26,821 nucleotides of DNA. Origin: CAZEPT01 sp964626965 (GTDB taxonomy: Bacteria > Patescibacteriota > Minisyncoccia > Phycocordibacterales > UBA9973). The notes beneath the pieces were generated by a model. The model was not told the DNA's origin, did not search any database, and was given only the letters and a program-made list of their open reading frames with translations. The position numbers and the translations under genes are program-made. The stretch covers positions 1-26,821 of the forward strand of contig CAZVHB010000010.1 of assembly GCA_964626965.1 (NCBI GenBank). Reading direction: 5' to 3'. Each line of letters opens with the position of its first letter. Within the stretch, counting starts at the first letter, position 1. Shown here one piece after another: positions 24,792 to 26,821 of this stretch.

Positions 24792-26294
24792 TTATTTTTT
24801 AGCCTTCCCTACTCCGTGTTTCACGTGGAGTTTTTTTATTTCTTCTTCATTGAGTTCATCTTTTTGTTCCTTAGCTTGCTCCCCTATTTTTTTGAGTTCT
24901 GCATCATCGAGCTTGTCGAGTTCTTTCACCCGTTCAGTTAAAATCTCAACAGTATTTTTTGTTGGATCTTCAAGCACGTCTTCTAAGAGTGCGAGGAGTA
25001 TCCAGCCCATGCGAGGTCCTGGTTTCATACCCATGTCTTTCATCAGATACGTACCATCTATTTTAAGTGCAGAAACTGATATTGGATCTCGAAGGGCTTC
25101 TTCGATCATTGCATGATATTTACGAAGTCTGTATGGGGCTTCGGCTTTACGCATACCCACACGGTCACACTCACGAACTTGCATAAGTTCCCAAATATGA
25201 TCTACGCCGACATTTTGAATCATACGGCGAACAGGAGAAAGTGTAATAACCTCGGTATCAGAGAAGAACATATGATATCGAACGAGTTTCGTCACGAGCT
25301 CGCTTGTTTCACGTGAAAAATGAAAGCGCTCCATTATCTTTGCAACCATACGTGCACCGATGACTTCATGTCCGTAAAATGTGTATTTATCCTTTGTTTT
25401 GTCATAACGACGAGTCCGAGGTTTCCCAATGTCGTGAAACAAAGCTGAAAGTCGAATTTCAAGTGGCTGGTTCTTTTGTGTCGCGTGATTGAGCGCGTGT
25501 AACATATGCTCAAAGACATCATATATATGAGCACCTTTTTGTTCACAGCCAATTCCCTCTCGTAATTCTGGAATAAGGTATTGTAACAAGCCTGTTTTCT
25601 CTAAAAGTCCTATAGCTACGAGCGGTTCAGGAGACATGATCATTTTTACAAATTCATCACGCTTTCGCTCCCAAGAAATGTCGTTTATTAAATGAGCATT
25701 TTTATGGATAGATTCAAGCGTTTCAGCAGAAAGAGCAAAACCAAGTTCTACAGAAAAACGTATTGCGCGCAGTATTCGTAAGGCATCTTCTGTGAAACGG
25801 TCATCTGGATTTCCTACTGTCCGAAGTACTTTGTCCTTTAGATCCTGCTGTCCTTTATACAGATCAACGACTTCCCCATTTTGAATATTAAACGCCAATG
25901 CATTTACGCTAAAATCACGTCTCTTAAGGTCATCTTCAAGGACATTACTAAAGGACACTCCATCAGGATGTCGTTTATCGCTATAGGACATTTCTGTCCT
26001 ATAGGGTGTGATTTCTACAATAGGTTTTGGTTGCTCTATCCCCTCTTCATTTATAACTGTTTCAGCCTCATCACAGACAACACCAACTGTTCCAAAGGTA
26101 TTTTCGTATACGGTATGAAGAAAAAGAGCTTGGATTTGCTCAGGCAGTGCATTGGTCGTCACATCCCAGTCTTTTGGTGTTCTCTCGAGGAATAGATCAC
26201 GCACGCACCCACCAACAAGATACGCTTCAAAACCCGCATTATGCAGAGTAAGAAGCGTCTGTGAAACATAGGCAGGAATGGCGTTTTTAAACAT
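24792..26294 (-). CDS. cca: CCA tRNA nucleotidyltransferase with HD domain
   Basis: This 500-residue enzyme adds the 3' CCA to tRNAs, which matters here because the visible tRNA-Gly gene does not encode CCA. The nucleotidyltransferase head has LVGGCVRD (26-33), KDWDVTT with Asp42 and Asp44 as metal ligands, RRDFSVNALAFN (125-136) and EDALRILRAIRF (169-180). A C-terminal HD domain has LFHDIGKPRT (His287, Asp288) and YGHE (His309), linked in this family to 2'3'-cyclic phosphate and other phosphatase activities. The C-terminus is Lys/Glu-rich. The ATG at 26294 is chosen because the frame upstream has no family similarity and overlaps the pspC gene. It follows that gene after 5 nt, as an operon. 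Confidence 0.93.
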   Translation of the reverse strand: MFKNAIPAYVSQTLLTLHNAGFEAYLVGGCVRDLFLERTPKDWDVTTNALPEQIQALFLHTVYENTFGTVGVVCDEAETVINEEGIEQPKPIVEITPYRTEMSYSDKRHPDGVSFSNVLEDDLKRRDFSVNALAFNIQNGEVVDLYKGQQDLKDKVLRTVGNPDDRFTEDALRILRAIRFSVELGFALSAETLESIHKNAHLINDISWERKRDEFVKMIMSPEPLVAIGLLEKTGLLQYLIPELREGIGCEQKGAHIYDVFEHMLHALNHATQKNQPLEIRLSALFHDIGKPRTRRYDKTKDKYTFYGHEVIGARMVAKIMERFHFSRETSELVTKLVRYHMFFSDTEVITLSPVRRMIQNVGVDHIWELMQVRECDRVGMRKAEAPYRLRKYHAMIEEALRDPISVSALKIDGTYLMKDMGMKPGPRMGWILLALLEDVLEDPTKNTVEILTERVKELDKLDDAELKKIGEQAKEQKDELNEEEIKKLHVKHGVGKAKK

Positions 26295-26299
26295 ACAGT

Positions 26300-26593
26300 T
26301 TATTTTTCTTCTATTGTTGTAGCAGTTTCTGCTGTAGGTGAAACAGGAGCAGTGTCCGTCTCTGTATTTTGCTCTTTTTCTTGAGATGAAGGAGTGACGA
26401 GTACGACTGGTCTTTTTGGAATAACAAAAAGAGCCACGATGTAGAAAAGTACACCTGGGAAAAATGCTGTGAAACAAGTGAGTACGAGGAAAACAATACG
26501 AACAACAACAGGATCGAGCTCAAGATACTCCCCTATTCCACCCAAAACACCAGATAAAATAATGTTATTTTGTGAACGATAGAGTTTTTTCAT
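26300..26593 (-). CDS. PspC-domain membrane protein
   Basis: This 97-residue protein has a PspC domain: KKLYRSQNNIILSGVLGGIGEYLELDPVVVRIVF (residues 2-35) with the conserved GVxGGIaeyl..DptlvRi pattern, then a transmembrane hairpin region to about 58 and a VIPKRP end. The tail of about 35 residues is Thr/Ser/Glu-rich and polar. The PspC family takes part in envelope-stress response and membrane homeostasis; the small solo-domain form is common in Patescibacteria and Gram-positives. It is the first gene of a two-gene unit with cca. A palindrome lies about 20-33 nt before its ATG. Confidence 0.88.
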   Translation of the reverse strand: MKKLYRSQNNIILSGVLGGIGEYLELDPVVVRIVFLVLTCFTAFFPGVLFYIVALFVIPKRPVVLVTPSSQEKEQNTETDTAPVSPTAETATTIEEK

Positions 26594-26611
26594 ATAAGGT
26601 TTTAAATAAAA

Positions 26612-26626
26612 GTTGTACAGTGTACA
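26612..26626 (-). promoter_or_regulatory. palindromic operator-like site upstream of pspC
   Basis: A perfect inverted repeat TTGTACA-C-TGTACAA, 15 bp, lies 18-33 nt before the pspC ATG and overlaps a possible TACACT -10 box. It fits a site for a dimeric repressor. Confidence 0.45.
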
Positions 26627-26642
26627 AGCTTAAAATAATAAA

Positions 26643-26663
26643 TTGTGCGGGTAGGGAGAATCG
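26643..26663 (-). repeat. second copy of the tRNA-Gly 3' end
   Basis: The 21 bp here are identical to 26766-26786, which is the 3' acceptor, T-stem and part of the T-loop of the partial tRNA-Gly. The two copies lie 123 bp apart in the same direction. No 5' half of a tRNA accompanies this copy. It may be an attachment-site duplicate or a tRNA remnant. Confidence 0.85.
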
Positions 26664-26760
26664 GCTATTACTTAGCCTGGTGAGTTTCGATTGAGCAAAG
26701 CTCAATAACGAAACTCCTTTCTCTTCTCCCTCATAGACCGAGCAGTCGGTCTACTTACCC
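26649..26760 (-). other. compact structured element between tRNA-Gly and pspC
   Basis: Nearly the whole 112-nt stretch can pair. The outer stem is GGGTA/TACCC (26649-26653 with 26756-26760). The second stem is GGGAGAA/TTCTCCC (26654-26660 with 26724-26730). Hairpins are at 26663-26677 (5 bp), 26682-26716 (15 bp with a 2-nt bulge) and 26734-26753 (8 bp). On the minus strand this gives two stacked three-way junctions downstream of tRNA-Gly. It could be a structured RNA in the transcript toward pspC, or a mobile palindromic element inserted at the tRNA end. No known RNA class is recognised. Confidence 0.55.
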
Positions 26761-26768
26761 TTACGTTG

Positions 26769-26821
26769 TGCGGGTAGGGAGAATCGAACTCCCGTCTCAT
26801 CCTTGGCAAGGACGTGTTCTA
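26769..26821 (-). tRNA. tRNA-Gly (GCC), partial, truncated by the window edge
   Basis: The minus strand shows the 3' part of a D-arm (GGTAGAAC-like end), the anticodon stem-loop CGTCC-TTGCCAA-GGATG with anticodon GCC, the T-arm GGGAG-TTCGATT-CTCCC, and the acceptor strand TACCCGC with discriminator A. The next bases are CA rather than CCA, so the CCA end is not encoded and must be added by the nearby cca product. The 5' half lies beyond the window. Confidence 0.9.

Noticed and set aside
26295..26477. N-terminal extension of the CCA-adding enzyme to 26477
   Set aside because: The extra 61 residues are Cys/Arg/Ser-rich with no family similarity and overlap the pspC coding region in another frame.
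26671..26716. Hammerhead-ribozyme-like motif (CTGGTGAG...CGAAAC)
   Set aside because: The conserved CUGANGA core is not matched and the flanking helices do not fit.

Overview
The window looks like a chromosomal scaffold fragment from an AT-rich bacterium of the Candidate Phyla Radiation (Patescibacteria), most likely a Paceibacteria/Parcubacteria-type lineage. This is an inference from sequence style. Several secreted proteins carry GW-rich 'GWISLS/GWIEFS' repeats and DxDGDG tails common in that group. The superoxide dismutase and bL28 are short. Shine-Dalgarno sequences are nearly absent, and several genes have a -10 box 6-8 nt before the ATG, which predicts leaderless mRNAs. The standard code fits: stops are mostly TAA, with some TAG and one TGA. 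A run of 10 N next to long homopolymers (about 19900-20020) shows that this is a draft scaffold.

Left part (1-7044): a degenerate tandem repeat, a bidirectional terminator, then a five-gene minus-strand operon (7044 to 259) of exported proteins. Three members have paralogous 'ARAVF'-type signal peptides or shared KWQLDG beta-sandwich repeats. The region 7309-9087 holds a secreted protein with a Bacteroidetes-style type IX secretion (T9SS) C-terminal sorting domain, which is out of place in a Patescibacterium. The region 9320-11368 holds a DUF3857/transglutaminase-like protein with an intact Cys-His-Asp triad.

Centre (11424-18540): a 1882-residue exported SpvB/TcdB/RHS protein ends in a small nuclease-like toxin tip. 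It is followed after 3 nt by a CPxCG-type small protein that is the obvious candidate immunity partner. A secreted NHL-type beta-propeller gene lies just upstream under its own promoter. Together with the left part this makes an island of about 18 kb devoted to surface and secreted proteins, plausibly for cell-cell contact and competition.

Right part (18748-26821): housekeeping genes. These are a site-2 protease family M50 peptidase, bL28 (rpmB), a stand-alone ComEC/Rec2-type metallo-beta-lactamase protein, Fe/Mn superoxide dismutase, a multi-spanning membrane protein with an OmpA-like domain, exonuclease III, a tiny membrane protein, CCA-adding enzyme, a PspC-domain protein and a partial tRNA-Gly(GCC). 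The superoxide dismutase and ComEC-like genes diverge from a 38-bp palindrome that contains both start codons and both extended -10 boxes. Next to tRNA-Gly is a compact, highly base-paired element bounded by a second copy of the tRNA 3' end.

The strongest candidates for something new are the tRNA-derived structured element at the right end, the symmetric leaderless divergent promoter, the RHS toxin/immunity pair in a probable Patescibacterium, and the T9SS-tailed secreted protein.
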